Part shown: piece by piece, positions 25,215 through 34,820 of the stretch
Layout of the letters: every line of letters starts with the position of its first letter
Numbering within the stretch: the first letter of the stretch is position 1
NCBI GenBank assembly: GCA_958436175.1
Contig: CAUBJF010000009.1
Span: 46,829-110,828 of the forward strand
Length of the DNA stretch: 64,000 nt
From: an uncultured Muribaculaceae bacterium
GTDB taxonomy: Bacteria > Bacteroidota > Bacteroidia > Bacteroidales > Muribaculaceae
Direction: 5' to 3'
Program-made: the position numbers and the translations under genes
Notes under the pieces: generated by a model
What the model saw: only the letters and a program-made list of their open reading frames with translations
Told to the model about the DNA's origin: nothing
Databases searched by the model: none

Positions 25215-27017
25215 ATGAATTCTATTATAAAACACTCTCTTATCGCTCTGGCAGGCATAACTTGCGTGTCATTCATGAGCAGCTGTAACGACAGCTTCAT
25301 GGAGCGTTTCCCGGAGACTGATATCAGCGAGAATATGTTCTTCCACAATCCGGAAGACCTCGAGATCTACTGCAATAGTTTCTACAGCTATTACGGCTTA
25401 GGCTGGGGTGAACAGCTCTCCGATGCGCCTTCTGACAATACACTGTATATCGAGGATGACTACTGGTTCCAGCTTATGCGCGGTGAAATGACTCCCGACA
25501 AGATGTGGATGTGGTCCTGGGGCAGCGTCCGTAATATCAACTACATGCTGGCCCGCATGAACCAGGTCGGTGGTGCCGCTGAAGATATCGCTCACTGGGA
25601 AGGCTTCGCTCGCCTCATGCGCGCTAAAGTCTACTACGACATGGTATATAACTATTCTGATGTACCTTGGTATAACCGCGATCTCCAGACAACGGATACT
25701 GAGCTGCTCTATAAGACTCAGGATTCCCGTCAGCTCGTTGTCGACTCGATTATGGCCGACCTCGACTTCGCTGTAAACAACATGAAGTGGGGTTCCAGCA
25801 GAACCCGTATCTTCCGTGAAGCTGCACTTGCTTGGCAGGCACGTATAGCCCTTTACGAAGGCACTACACGTAAATACCATCCTGAACTCGGCCTCAACGA
25901 TGGCGACCGCTTCCTCAAGGTTGCTGCCGAAGCAGCCAAGAAGCTTATGGATACAGGCGAATTCAGCATCTCTACTCAGGATCCCGACGGCGTGGGCGCT
26001 TATCGTGCAATGTTCTGCCAGCAGGATCTAACCGGCAATCCCGAGATGATTCTGTTCCAGCACTTCGACTCGAAACTCGACTGGACTCACAACCAGCAGT
26101 ACACTTTCGATAATAACTTCAGCTTGAGCCGTAGCCTTATGGAAGACTACCTCTACATCATGGACGGCAAGGCAGTTCCCTTCCAGACTGTCGAGAATTA
26201 CGACAAGAAGACTTTTGCTGAAATCTTCGAAAATCGTGACCCACGTATGGCTCAGACATTCATGACTCCTGGTGTTGTTAAGACCGGTTATTCAGGTCCC
26301 TATCGTCCCAACCAGCTCCTTGGCGGATATCCGCAGGTCAAATTCCTGCCGCTGCTCAATCAGGATATGAGCTGGACTCAGACTGCTACTGATGTACCAT
26401 ACTTCCGTTATGCTGAGATACTTCTTATCTATGCAGAAGCAAAGGCTGAGCTCGGTACTCTGACCCAGGATGATGTGGACCAGACTATCAACGCTATCCG
26501 TGACCGTGTAGGTCTCCCTCACGCCAACCTGAGCGAATGGCTTTCCAACATCGACCCCGTACAGAACGCTCGATACTCCAATGTACAGTCAACCCAGAAG
26601 GGTGCTGTTCTCGAAGTTCGTCGTGAACGTCGTATCGAGCTCGAAGGTGAAGGCTTCCGTCTCACCGACCTCCGCCGTTGGTGCCTCGGCAAGCTCATGG
26701 AATATACCGAAGGTGCGTACATTCCCGGTCAGGGTTACTACGATGTAACAGGTGATGGCGAACCTGATATCGCTTTCATGATGACCCAGGCTGACACCGA
26801 CAATATTCCTCAGGAAGACCGCGACAAATACAGCCTGACTGTCTATACCCTTGAGTCAAGTACTATCGGTCTCTCGCAGGGCGACCATGGTTATATCTAC
26901 ATCAAGTCGCAGAAGGGCAAATACAACTTCGTCGAACCTAAGTACTACTACTATCCTATGGCTACCCAGGACCTCGTGATCAACGAGAACCTCAAGCAGA
27001 ACAAATATTGGAATTAG
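25215..27017 (+). CDS. SusD/RagB family outer-membrane lipoprotein
   Basis: A 600-residue lipoprotein with a lipobox (FMSSC) after a signal peptide. The helical TPR-type SusD fold is suggested by YNYSDVPWYNRDLQT, YFRYAEILLIYAEAKAELG and the C-terminal RRERRIELEGEGFRLTDLRRW block. It starts 12 bases after susC and would act as the lid and glycan binder of that transporter at the cell surface. The locus ends here, followed by a large hairpin and a terminator. Confidence 0.95.
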   Translation: MNSIIKHSLIALAGITCVSFMSSCNDSFMERFPETDISENMFFHNPEDLEIYCNSFYSYYGLGWGEQLSDAPSDNTLYIEDDYWFQLMRGEMTPDKMWMWSWGSVRNINYMLARMNQVGGAAEDIAHWEGFARLMRAKVYYDMVYNYSDVPWYNRDLQTTDTELLYKTQDSRQLVVDSIMADLDFAVNNMKWGSSRTRIFREAALAWQARIALYEGTTRKYHPELGLNDGDRFLKVAAEAAKKLMDTGEFSISTQDPDGVGAYRAMFCQQDLTGNPEMILFQHFDSKLDWTHNQQYTFDNNFSLSRSLMEDYLYIMDGKAVPFQTVENYDKKTFAEIFENRDPRMAQTFMTPGVVKTGYSGPYRPNQLLGGYPQVKFLPLLNQDMSWTQTATDVPYFRYAEILLIYAEAKAELGTLTQDDVDQTINAIRDRVGLPHANLSEWLSNIDPVQNARYSNVQSTQKGAVLEVRRERRIELEGEGFRLTDLRRWCLGKLMEYTEGAYIPGQGYYDVTGDGEPDIAFMMTQADTDNIPQEDRDKYSLTVYTLESSTIGLSQGDHGYIYIKSQKGKYNFVEPKYYYYPMATQDLVINENLKQNKYWN

Positions 27018-27049
27018 TGTTAGACCTATGATATAATGGAGAAAGGTTA

Positions 27050-27158
27050 GTAAGTCTGTCAAATCCCGGGAGGAGGGTCTATCGCATTGGCATAGCTTGT
27101 TCTCAAGATTGACAAAAGTAATCCGAAATCTCAGGATTTGACAGATTTATTGAGTTTT
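27050..27158 (+). repeat. Long inverted repeat in the susD 3' region
   Basis: The arms 27051-27066 and 27134-27149 pair over 16 positions with one G-U (perfect core TCTGTCAAATCC / GGATTTGACAGA), enclosing 67 bases, and are followed by TTTTTT at 27153. A competing short hairpin, AATCC (27120-27124) with GGATT (27134-27138), shares the right arm. It may be a structured 3' end, a small RNA or a tiny mobile remnant. Confidence 0.55.
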
Positions 27159-27189
27159 TTGATTAATTAGGTTAGATATTTAGACAGGG

Positions 27190-27226
27190 CTGAGAGTCTT
27201 TGGCAGACTCTCAGTCTTGTCTTTTG
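27190..27226 (+). terminator. Intrinsic terminator after the susCD operon
   Basis: A perfect 10-bp stem (27190-27199 with 27205-27214, 5-base loop) and a T-rich tail. Confidence 0.8.
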
Positions 27227-27256
27227 TTTGATTGAAACAATAATGTGAGTAGATGC

Positions 27257-27286
27257 AAAAAAAGAGCCGGACTTTTGATCCGGCTC
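27257..27286 (-). terminator. Intrinsic terminator after the EF-G paralogue
   Basis: On the minus strand an 8-bp stem (27286-27279 with 27271-27264) is followed by seven T, 23 bases after the stop of the gene ending at 27309. Confidence 0.9.
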
Positions 27287-27308
27287 CATGGTATAATTGA
27301 GAATTGGT

Positions 27309-29465
27309 TTATTCTTCTGTGTTTCTCTCGGCGTATTCGCGGAGCAGTTTCTCCTGAACGTCGGAAGGAACGAGTTCGTAGGAAGCGAACTTCATCGTGA
27401 ACGACGAGCGGCCGCCGGTAATAGAGCTGAGCGAAGTGGAGTAGCTCGACATTTCTTTCAGCGGGACACGTGCGGAGATCTTCTCGAAACCGTTCTCGCT
27501 GCTCATGCCCATGATGATAGCGCGACGGCCCTGAAGGTCGCTCATCACGTCGCCCATTACGTCGGCCGGTACGAATACCTCGACATCGTAGACAGGTTCG
27601 AGAACCTTAGGATTGGCTTCGCGGAATGCCTGGCTGAAGGCGTTGCGGCCTGCGAGACGGAAGGAGATTTCGTTGGAGTCAACGGGGTGCATCTTGCCGT
27701 CGTAGATGCAGACACGTACGTCGCGGGCATAGGAACCTGTGAGAGGACCCTGTTCCATGCGATCCATGAGGCCTTTGACAATAGCCGGGATGAAACGTGC
27801 GTCTATAGCGCCGCCGACGATACAGTTGCAGACAACGAGCTTGCCGCCCCATGCCAGAGGTATTTCCTGGGTATCGCGTACGCTCATCTTGAATTCCTGA
27901 TTGCCGAAGCGGTATGTGTCGGGAGCCGGCATACCTTCGGTGTAGGGTTCGATGATGATATGCACTTCGCCGAACTGACCGGCGCCACCGCTCTGTTTTT
28001 TGTGGCGGTAGTCGGCACGGGCTGCCTTGGTGATAGTTTCGCGATATGGAATCTTGGGTTCTTCGAAGATGATGGGCAGTTTGTCGTTGTTCTCGACGCG
28101 CCATTTGAGTGTGCGGAGATGGAATTCGCCCTGGCCTGAGAGGATGGTCTGCTTGAGCTCCTTGGACTGCTCGACGATCCATGTAGGATCTTCCTCGTGC
28201 ATACGTGTCAGTATCTGGCTGAGTTTCTCGGCATCGCTTTCGGTGACGGGTCGGATGGCTCGCTGATACTTGGGAGCAGGATATTTGATGAAGTCGAAGC
28301 TGTAGTCGCAACCCTTTTCATCGAGGGTGTTGCCAGTGCGTACGTCTTTGAGCTTGACGGTAGCACCGATATCGCCGGCTTCGAGAGCATCGACGGGAGT
28401 CTTGATCTGTCCGCATACGCAGAAGAGCTGTGCAAGACGTTCCTTGCCGCCGCGTGTCACGTTTTCAAGGTCGGCACCGGCCTTGAGGGTACCGGACATC
28501 ACTTTGAAGTAGCTTACTTCGCCGATATGCGGTTCGACAGTTGTCTTGAAGATATAGACGCTGAGAGGACCGTTTGCGTCGGGCTTCACTTCGTCGCCCT
28601 GGGAGTCGACGGGAGCAGGCATGTCGTCTACAAAAGGAACGACGTTGCCGAGAAATTCCATCATGCGGCGTACGCCCATGTCCTTTTCTGCACTGACGCA
28701 GAAGACGGGGTACATGGAGTTGTCGATAAGGCCTTTGCGGATACCGAGGCGGAGTTCGTCTTCGCTGAGATGTTCTTCTTCGAAGAATTTCTCCATGAGT
28801 GTCTCGTCGTTTTCAGCAGCAGCTTCGACGAGGGCGCGGTGCAGTTCCATGGCGCGCGGCATTTCGGATTCCGGGATATCTTCGATTTTCGGAGTTCCGC
28901 CTTCGGGCCCCCATGAGTATTTTTTCATCAGCAGTACGTCGATCATGGCATTGAAGCCGGGGCCGCATGCGAGGGGATACTGGATAGGCACTACTTTCGG
29001 ACCGAAGATTTCGCGCATCTGTTCGATGACGTTCTCGTAGTCGGCTTTTTCGCCGTCGAGCTGGTTGAGGGCGAAAATGATAGGTTTCTTAAGTCCGGAG
29101 GCCGTGCGGAAGATGTTCTGCGTGCCTACTTCGACACCATACTGTGCGTTGACTACGATGACACCTGTGTCGGTGACGTTAAGGGCAGTGATGGCGCTGC
29201 CTACGAAGTCGTCTGCGCCGGGGCAGTCGATGACGTTAAGCTTCTTGTTGAGGAATTCGGCGTATATTAATGTAGAGAATACAGAGTAACCATACTCTTT
29301 TTCTACCGGGAAATAGTCGGAGACGGTGTTTTTGGCATTGACAGTGCCGCGACGTTTTATAACGCCACACTCGTAGAGCATTGCCTCAGCGAGTGTGGTC
29401 TTACCCGAGCCTTTGCTACCAAGCAAGGCTATGTTTTTGATTTCTTTGGTTTTGTAAGTCTTCAT
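27309..29465 (-). CDS. fusA2: Elongation factor G paralogue (EF-G2 type) with degenerate GTPase site
   Basis: A 718-residue protein with all EF-G domains. The P-loop is intact (GSKGSGKT, residues 16-23). However, the switch II motif DxPGHxDF reads DCPGADDF (80-87), so the catalytic histidine is an alanine. Switch I has EKEYGYSV in place of the usual RGITI, and the G4 motif NKxD is NQLD (134-137). These changes resemble EF-G2 of Bacteroides, a paralogue reported to support translation without GTP hydrolysis and to matter for gut colonisation and starvation survival. The match to that protein is inferred from motifs. It is monocistronic with its own terminator. Confidence 0.88.
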   Translation of the reverse strand: MKTYKTKEIKNIALLGSKGSGKTTLAEAMLYECGVIKRRGTVNAKNTVSDYFPVEKEYGYSVFSTLIYAEFLNKKLNVIDCPGADDFVGSAITALNVTDTGVIVVNAQYGVEVGTQNIFRTASGLKKPIIFALNQLDGEKADYENVIEQMREIFGPKVVPIQYPLACGPGFNAMIDVLLMKKYSWGPEGGTPKIEDIPESEMPRAMELHRALVEAAAENDETLMEKFFEEEHLSEDELRLGIRKGLIDNSMYPVFCVSAEKDMGVRRMMEFLGNVVPFVDDMPAPVDSQGDEVKPDANGPLSVYIFKTTVEPHIGEVSYFKVMSGTLKAGADLENVTRGGKERLAQLFCVCGQIKTPVDALEAGDIGATVKLKDVRTGNTLDEKGCDYSFDFIKYPAPKYQRAIRPVTESDAEKLSQILTRMHEEDPTWIVEQSKELKQTILSGQGEFHLRTLKWRVENNDKLPIIFEEPKIPYRETITKAARADYRHKKQSGGAGQFGEVHIIIEPYTEGMPAPDTYRFGNQEFKMSVRDTQEIPLAWGGKLVVCNCIVGGAIDARFIPAIVKGLMDRMEQGPLTGSYARDVRVCIYDGKMHPVDSNEISFRLAGRNAFSQAFREANPKVLEPVYDVEVFVPADVMGDVMSDLQGRRAIIMGMSSENGFEKISARVPLKEMSSYSTSLSSITGGRSSFTMKFASYELVPSDVQEKLLREYAERNTEE

Positions 29466-29656
29466 GCTATCAGTTTTTGTTTTTCCGAATTTGTAGAAGG
29501 TGAGAAAGAGGCTTTGTATCCTTTTTCGGGTCGCAATTTAAGAATATTTTTTGTCACATTGTCATTTAAGGATTATGTTACACAACATAAAAACCGAAAA
29601 ACAGGCTATCGGCGAGTCATTATGAGCTACCAAAGTACTTTTTAGAACGTCATTAG

Positions 29657-29686
29657 GTTGAGTTCGGCTCTTTTTTTGTAATTTTG
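29657..29686 (+). promoter_or_regulatory. Promoter for lon
   Basis: GTTG (29657-29660), 18 bases, TAATTTTG (29679-29686). The -7 is a full match; the -33 is one base off and slightly close. Confidence 0.6.
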
Positions 29687-29734
29687 GCACTCTATTTGCA
29701 TGAGGCAATATAAAACCACAAGTCAAGACAATCA

Positions 29735-32143
29735 ATGAGCAGCAAGAACGACAATAACGATACACTCGATATGGGTTTTCAAAAAATTGAAATCGACATA
29801 TCCCGATTCCAGACCATACCCGACTATGACAACCTCCCTATACTGGCGACACGCAACCTTGTCCTGTTGCCGGGCCTGACTGTCACGTTCGAGTTAGGGC
29901 GTGAGTCATCGCTTGCTCTGGCTAAGGCTGCCGAGAAAGAACCGTTCCCTATCGGTATTGTCTGTCAGCTTGATCCGGAAGAGGAGAACCCGGCTGTCAC
30001 AACCGGTCTCTATAAATACGGGACCATCGCCGATGTCCTGAATGTCTTCGAACGTCCCGATGGCACGCACGGAGCCCTTGTACGTGCCCGCGAAAAATTC
30101 CGTATCCTCGGCCGAGGCAAGAGCGAAGTGTCGTCTCTTGCCGCAAGGGTTAAGTCTATCGCTGATATCGAATGCAAGGATGCCGAATACGGCATAGTGT
30201 GCAGTTCTATCCGTGAGAAGGTAGGCGAAGCACTCAAAAATTCAGATCCCGGACATATCATCGCCACCATATCGCAGATCACCGACGACGATATGCTCGT
30301 CAACTTTCTCTGTACGAATCTGCCTTTCGAAACCAAGTCCAAGAACGAGCTTCTTGCCAAGTCGCGTCTTTCCGACCGTGCCATAGGCCTTCTCGGTGAG
30401 GTGCAGCTCCTTGGCGAGCGTCTCTCCATCACCGAAGAGATTATGAAGAAAGCTCACCGCAGCCTCGAGGAAAACCAGAAGAATGCCTTCCTCCAGCAGC
30501 AGATGGAGGCCATTCGTGAAACTCTCTACGGAGATGAGAGCGACGAAATCGACGAGCTCTACGCCCGTGGCGAGAAAGCCGGTATGCCAAAGAAGGTTTT
30601 CGAGCTTTTCTCGAAAGAAATCGACAAACTGCGCCGCTACAACCCCAGTTCGCCGGACTATTCCGTACAGTTTGGCTATCTCGATACGCTTGTCTCACTC
30701 CCCTGGAACAAGTTCACCGACAAGCTTCCGAAGCTGGATCAGGCATGGAAGATCCTCAATGACGACCATTACGGTCTTGACAAGGTGAAAGAACGCATCC
30801 TCGAACAGTTGGCTCTCATCATCCATAATCCGGAGGGCAAGGCTCCGATTCTCTGCCTTGTTGGCGCGCCAGGTGTCGGTAAGACTTCTATAGGCAAGTC
30901 GATAGCACGTGCGTTGGGCCGTAAATACGAGCGTGTATCCTTCGGCGGCCTTCACGACGAGGCTGAAATCCGTGGTCACCGCCGTACTTATATCGGAGCT
31001 ATGCCCGGTCGTGTCATCGATGCCATGAAGAAGGCAGGAGTATCAAATCCGGTTCTCGTGCTCGATGAAATCGACAAGATAGGCAATGATTACAAAGGTG
31101 ACCCCGCTGCCGCGCTCCTTGAAGTGCTCGATCCCGAGCAGAACTGCCACTTCCATGACAACTATGTGGATGTCGACTTTGATCTTTCGAAGGTACTGTT
31201 CATCGCCACGGCGAATACGACTTCGACTATCGCCCGTCCGCTTCTGGACCGTATGGAGCTGATTCAGATCGATGGTTATTCTATGGAAGAAAAGATGGAG
31301 ATAGCACGTCGCCATCTTATACCTCGTATCCTCGAAAGTCACAAACTCGACAAGCTCAATATCTCCGACGAGGCGCTCAAGGTTGTGATCAGCGATTATA
31401 CAGCCGAAAGCGGTGTCCGTCTGCTTGAGAAGAAGCTTGCAGCCATAGCCCGAAAAGCTGTGCTGCTGCCCATGCAGGGCAAGGAATTCCCGGATCCTGT
31501 GCTTCCAGAACATCTACACGACCTTCTCGGCCTCGCTCCTCATATCAGCGAGAAATATGAAGGCAATGAAGATGCCGGAGTTGTCACCGGTCTCGCTTGG
31601 ACGGAGGTCGGAGGCGAGATACTAATGGCTGAATCGTCGTTGTCGAAGGCCAAGAACGGTTCCTTACAGCTCACCGGCCATCTTGGCGACGTGATGAAGG
31701 AATCGGCATCGATTGCCTACCAGTGGGTAAAGGCACATGCCGACAAGCTCGGTATCAACTCCGATCTTTTCGACAAATACACTCTTCATGTCCATTTCCC
31801 CGAAGGCGCTATACCAAAGGACGGTCCGTCGGCAGGTATCACCATAGCAACGTCGATGGTATCGACCTTCCTTCAGCGACGCGTCGCCCCACGCATAGCC
31901 ATGACAGGCGAGATCACTCTTCGTGGCCGAGTACTTCCAGTCGGTGGTATCCGCGAGAAGATTCTTGCAGCCAAACGTGCCGGTATCAACCATATCATCC
32001 TTTGCAAGGACAACCGTCGCGATATCGAGGACATTCCGGCAGAACTTACTGCCGACATGCAGTTTACCTATGTCGAGAAAGTCGAGGATGTCTTAGCCGT
32101 TGCGATCACAGATGAACCGGTCGCAGACCCCGTTTCGCTCTGA
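29735..32143 (+). CDS. lon: ATP-dependent protease Lon
   Basis: An 802-residue cytosolic AAA+ protease. The N-terminal substrate domain begins [23 protein letters not shown]. Walker A is [10 protein letters not shown] (from residue 377) and Walker B is [11 protein letters not shown]. The proteolytic dyad is Ser699 ([11 protein letters not shown]) and Lys742 ([11 protein letters not shown]). Length is normal. It degrades misfolded and some regulatory proteins. It is driven by its own promoter, and no terminator separates it from the next gene 42 bases on. Confidence 0.96.
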   Translation: MSSKNDNNDTLDMGFQKIEIDISRFQTIPDYDNLPILATRNLVLLPGLTVTFELGRESSLALAKAAEKEPFPIGIVCQLDPEEENPAVTTGLYKYGTIADVLNVFERPDGTHGALVRAREKFRILGRGKSEVSSLAARVKSIADIECKDAEYGIVCSSIREKVGEALKNSDPGHIIATISQITDDDMLVNFLCTNLPFETKSKNELLAKSRLSDRAIGLLGEVQLLGERLSITEEIMKKAHRSLEENQKNAFLQQQMEAIRETLYGDESDEIDELYARGEKAGMPKKVFELFSKEIDKLRRYNPSSPDYSVQFGYLDTLVSLPWNKFTDKLPKLDQAWKILNDDHYGLDKVKERILEQLALIIHNPEGKAPILCLVGAPGVGKTSIGKSIARALGRKYERVSFGGLHDEAEIRGHRRTYIGAMPGRVIDAMKKAGVSNPVLVLDEIDKIGNDYKGDPAAALLEVLDPEQNCHFHDNYVDVDFDLSKVLFIATANTTSTIARPLLDRMELIQIDGYSMEEKMEIARRHLIPRILESHKLDKLNISDEALKVVISDYTAESGVRLLEKKLAAIARKAVLLPMQGKEFPDPVLPEHLHDLLGLAPHISEKYEGNEDAGVVTGLAWTEVGGEILMAESSLSKAKNGSLQLTGHLGDVMKESASIAYQWVKAHADKLGINSDLFDKYTLHVHFPEGAIPKDGPSAGITIATSMVSTFLQRRVAPRIAMTGEITLRGRVLPVGGIREKILAAKRAGINHIILCKDNRRDIEDIPAELTADMQFTYVEKVEDVLAVAITDEPVADPVSL

Positions 32144-32185
32144 ATCGACGGGAGCCGTTCAAAAGGTCTAAAAAATCTACATGCT

Positions 32186-33295
32186 ATGAAACATATTCTA
32201 TTGGCTCTTTTGTGGATGCTCGTAGCTTTGGGGGCTATAGCCCGGGAAGTGACTGTCCTCGACCAGGAGGAAGGAAATCCCTTAGCCGGGGTGTCGGTAG
32301 TATCCTCGAATGGTGTCATCGTAGGCTTTACCGATGATAATGGACAAATCCGAGTCAATGACAAGGACTATCCGTTGTCGCTTCGATGCCTGGGTTATGA
32401 GGCGGTCAATATCGAAATAGGCGGAGATACAATACGTCTGCAGCCAGCCCAGTACCGTCTCAAAGAGTTTGTCATCACTCCGGGTGAACGCCCTATTATG
32501 AGGGTAGTGGCCTATGCCCGTGAGTATTGCACCGGTGCGACTAAGGCCGATACTATGCAGCTCTTCAACGAATACATGGTGGAAAGCTTTTTTGCCGACG
32601 GCAAGGTGAAAGGATATAAGAAAGGAGATAAGAACCCCAGAATGCTCAATAAGAGGTCCTATGGGCGAATTGCCAATTCCCGGGGCCTCGACAGTCTGAT
32701 GTGCCCGCGTGTTGGCGACGATATCGATATGCTTTCTTTTTCAACGGTTCTGTCATTTCCCGAGAAGGAGAAAAGAGAAACAGATGCCATGCTTAACGGG
32801 GCATCGGCCGACACAGTTCAAGGCAAATGGTTCCCGAAATACAAATATCGGAAGTCCGATAATATTTTCACTATAGATTGCGATTTCCTGGCAGATGAGG
32901 AAGACCACAAGGTCGATCTCTGGATCTTTAAGTTGCTCGGCCTGACAATGGTCTTTGAAAAGTATGACTATTCTTTGGCTTACCGTCCCAATGATACAGG
33001 AAAGTATGGTATAACCGACTTTCTGTATAGTACTTACAATCTCCACATACTTGGGAAGGGCAAGATGCTGAGAATGATAATCGGTGTAAAGGACAACATC
33101 GATATGGATTGCTTTATGGAGCTCTACCCTGTGAAGATAGAGCATATGAGCGTCGAGGACTACAAAGTACACAGGAAACTGGACATAGTCGAAAAGATTG
33201 AGCCCTTCGTTATTCCTGACTATGCTCAGCCGCTTCCACCGGCTGTTACCAACCTCGTCGACCGCGTCAATCTCGAATTGCCTCGCGGCAAGTGA
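32186..33295 (+). CDS. Secreted protein with carboxypeptidase-like regulatory domain
   Basis: A 369-residue protein with a signal peptide (MKHILLALLWMLVALGAIA). The N-terminal CarboxypepD_reg-like domain is EVTVLDQEEGNPLAGVSVVSSNG to about residue 90, followed by a region with no domain I recognise. Proteins of this layout are common in Bacteroidetes, probably in the periplasm or outer membrane, with no known activity. It follows lon without a clear promoter. Its last 29 bases overlap the end of the converging membrane-protein gene. Confidence 0.7.
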   Translation: MKHILLALLWMLVALGAIAREVTVLDQEEGNPLAGVSVVSSNGVIVGFTDDNGQIRVNDKDYPLSLRCLGYEAVNIEIGGDTIRLQPAQYRLKEFVITPGERPIMRVVAYAREYCTGATKADTMQLFNEYMVESFFADGKVKGYKKGDKNPRMLNKRSYGRIANSRGLDSLMCPRVGDDIDMLSFSTVLSFPEKEKRETDAMLNGASADTVQGKWFPKYKYRKSDNIFTIDCDFLADEEDHKVDLWIFKLLGLTMVFEKYDYSLAYRPNDTGKYGITDFLYSTYNLHILGKGKMLRMIIGVKDNIDMDCFMELYPVKIEHMSVEDYKVHRKLDIVEKIEPFVIPDYAQPLPPAVTNLVDRVNLELPRGK

Positions 33296-33674
33296 TGACT
33301 TTCTTAGGAAGCGAGGAGTGTAACAAATCGTAAACCGCAAAGAACGAGGCAAACGATACCGCTCCTATGAAGATGCAGCATAGTATATTGCCGACAATAT
33401 TGGATGCGCCTCCCATCAGAGACAAAGCCGAGCATATCAATGCCGAAAGCTTCAACATAAAGGGATAGACCAAAGTCAGCAATATGCCGACGATGAGCCC
33501 GCAGATGGCAGCGATCCATGTCGCACGTATATCCTTGCGGCGTTGCGATGCCATTTTGTCGCGTATAAGTTCGACAGCATCGAGCTTGTACCGAAGACAT
33601 TTCATGAAGGAGTCTTCCGAAGTCAGTTCGGGTCGGTAGCTGTTGAATAAATCTTTGAGTACGTCGTCTTGCAT
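33267..33674 (-). CDS. Membrane protein downstream of an ECF sigma gene, possible anti-sigma factor
   Basis: A 135-residue protein with a cytoplasmic N-terminal half (LKDLFNSYRPELTSEDSFMKCLRYKLDAVELIRDKMAS) and two or three membrane segments (WIAAICGLIVGILLTLVYP, then IVGNILCCIFIGAVSFASFFAVYDLL). It starts five bases after the sigma gene, and its N-terminal segment has the size and place expected for a sigma-binding region. No known domain is visible; the role is inferred from position. Confidence 0.7.
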   Translation of the reverse strand: MQDDVLKDLFNSYRPELTSEDSFMKCLRYKLDAVELIRDKMASQRRKDIRATWIAAICGLIVGILLTLVYPFMLKLSALICSALSLMGGASNIVGNILCCIFIGAVSFASFFAVYDLLHSSLPKKVITCREAIRD

Positions 33675-33679
33675 GGTTC

Positions 33680-34162
33680 TTATCTCCTTTCGTCGAGTAA
33701 GTCTTTGAGGTGCTTGCGACCTCGGTTGAGTTGTTGCTTTATAGCGTCCTGGGATGCTCCGACCGTGTCTGCGATTTCCTGTATGCTGTAGCCCTGGAGA
33801 TAGAAGAGCAGTACGGAAGTTCTTTCTTTGTCGGAAAGACGGGCGAGGGCGGAATAGAGGGCTTCATATCTGAAAGCGTCGTCCGATCTGACGTCACTTC
33901 TGTGTGAGGCGGCTTTTTCTTCCGGTTCAAATACATGACGGCTTCGCTGCGCACTGATGAAGGTGTTGTATGCGATGCGGAATACCCATGCCTTAAAACG
34001 GGATGTATCGTGTATATCGTTGCAACTGAGGTATGCCTTCATGAAAGAATCTTGTGCTATGTCTTCGGCAAGCGCCCTGTCACCGCAGCAAAGAGCCGTC
34101 AGGAAACGGCGTAGCCCTTCCTGACAGCTTGTTACGAAGTTCTCGAATTCCTGCCGCGTCAT
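33680..34162 (-). CDS. ECF RNA polymerase sigma factor
   Basis: A 160-residue sigma factor with region 2 (LAEDIAQDSFMKAYLSC, FKAWVFRIAYNTFISAQRS) and region 4 (LSDKERTSVLLFYLQGYSIQEIADTVGASQDAIKQQLNRGRKHL). It lies between a DUF6249 membrane protein and a second small membrane protein, all on the minus strand with gaps of 5-7 bases, so the three form one operon. Membrane stress sensing is a reasonable guess. Confidence 0.9.
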   Translation of the reverse strand: MTRQEFENFVTSCQEGLRRFLTALCCGDRALAEDIAQDSFMKAYLSCNDIHDTSRFKAWVFRIAYNTFISAQRSRHVFEPEEKAASHRSDVRSDDAFRYEALYSALARLSDKERTSVLLFYLQGYSIQEIADTVGASQDAIKQQLNRGRKHLKDLLDERR

Positions 34163-34169
34163 GATTCTT

Positions 34170-34595
34170 TCAATCGCAGGGTTCGTCCTTGTCTATAGTT
34201 TTCTTGGAGACAAAATAGACGATGAGGTATGCTATGCCTATCGCGAGGCATATACCTGAAATCAGTCCTAAAATAAGTGCGCCCATTCGTTCATGCCGGT
34301 AAACAAGCATTGTAGAAACTTCACCTATTACTCCGATAAGCCCGAACATACATCCGCGCAGCAATCGGAGGTTTAGGATTTCGCGAGGTGTTTTGGTTGT
34401 GGCTGAGGAACTGAGCGATTTGACCATCTCGTCGACATTTGTATTCGGGTTTGCTTCGATTGCTTTCAGGATGATTTCGGATCGGTTATTGTTGTCGTTG
34501 ATTTTGGCGCGTATAAAGAACCAAACGATGAGTACAGGCAATACCACACAGATGCCCAGGGGAATACAAAGACCGAGTATTATATCTTCTGCCAT
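34170..34595 (-). CDS. DUF6249-type small membrane protein
   Basis: A 141-residue protein with an N-terminal membrane segment (ILGLCIPLGICVVLPVLIVWFFI), a soluble stretch (NRSEIILKAIEANPNTNVDEMVKSL) and two C-terminal membrane segments. This layout matches the DUF6249 family, usually found beside ECF sigma genes in Bacteroidales. It is first in the operon with the sigma factor. Function is unknown; sensing or binding of the sigma factor is possible. Confidence 0.75.
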   Translation of the reverse strand: MAEDIILGLCIPLGICVVLPVLIVWFFIRAKINDNNNRSEIILKAIEANPNTNVDEMVKSLSSSATTKTPREILNLRLLRGCMFGLIGVIGEVSTMLVYRHERMGALILGLISGICLAIGIAYLIVYFVSKKTIDKDEPCD

Positions 34596-34771
34596 ATTAT
34601 TGTAGTTTTAGAGGGTTATAGATATGTTTCTTTTGAGATATCTCGACTGTAAGACGCATCGAAGTATCGAAAGGTGACATCGGGTGAAGATTTTTTTGCA
34701 TCCGTATTTATGCCGGAGCTCAAAAGTATCTTTTTTATGTGAATATGTCGATAACATTCAGCGAGAATTCG

Positions 34772-34779
34772 TATCTTTG
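34772..34779 (+). promoter_or_regulatory. -7 element for the HU-SPOR gene
   Basis: TATCTTTG fits the -7 consensus, 41 bases before the ATG at 34821. No clear -33 element. Confidence 0.55.
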
Positions 34780-34820
34780 CAAAGTGATAATACGCCTTTG
34801 GGCTGTCTTTGCTATCCGAC

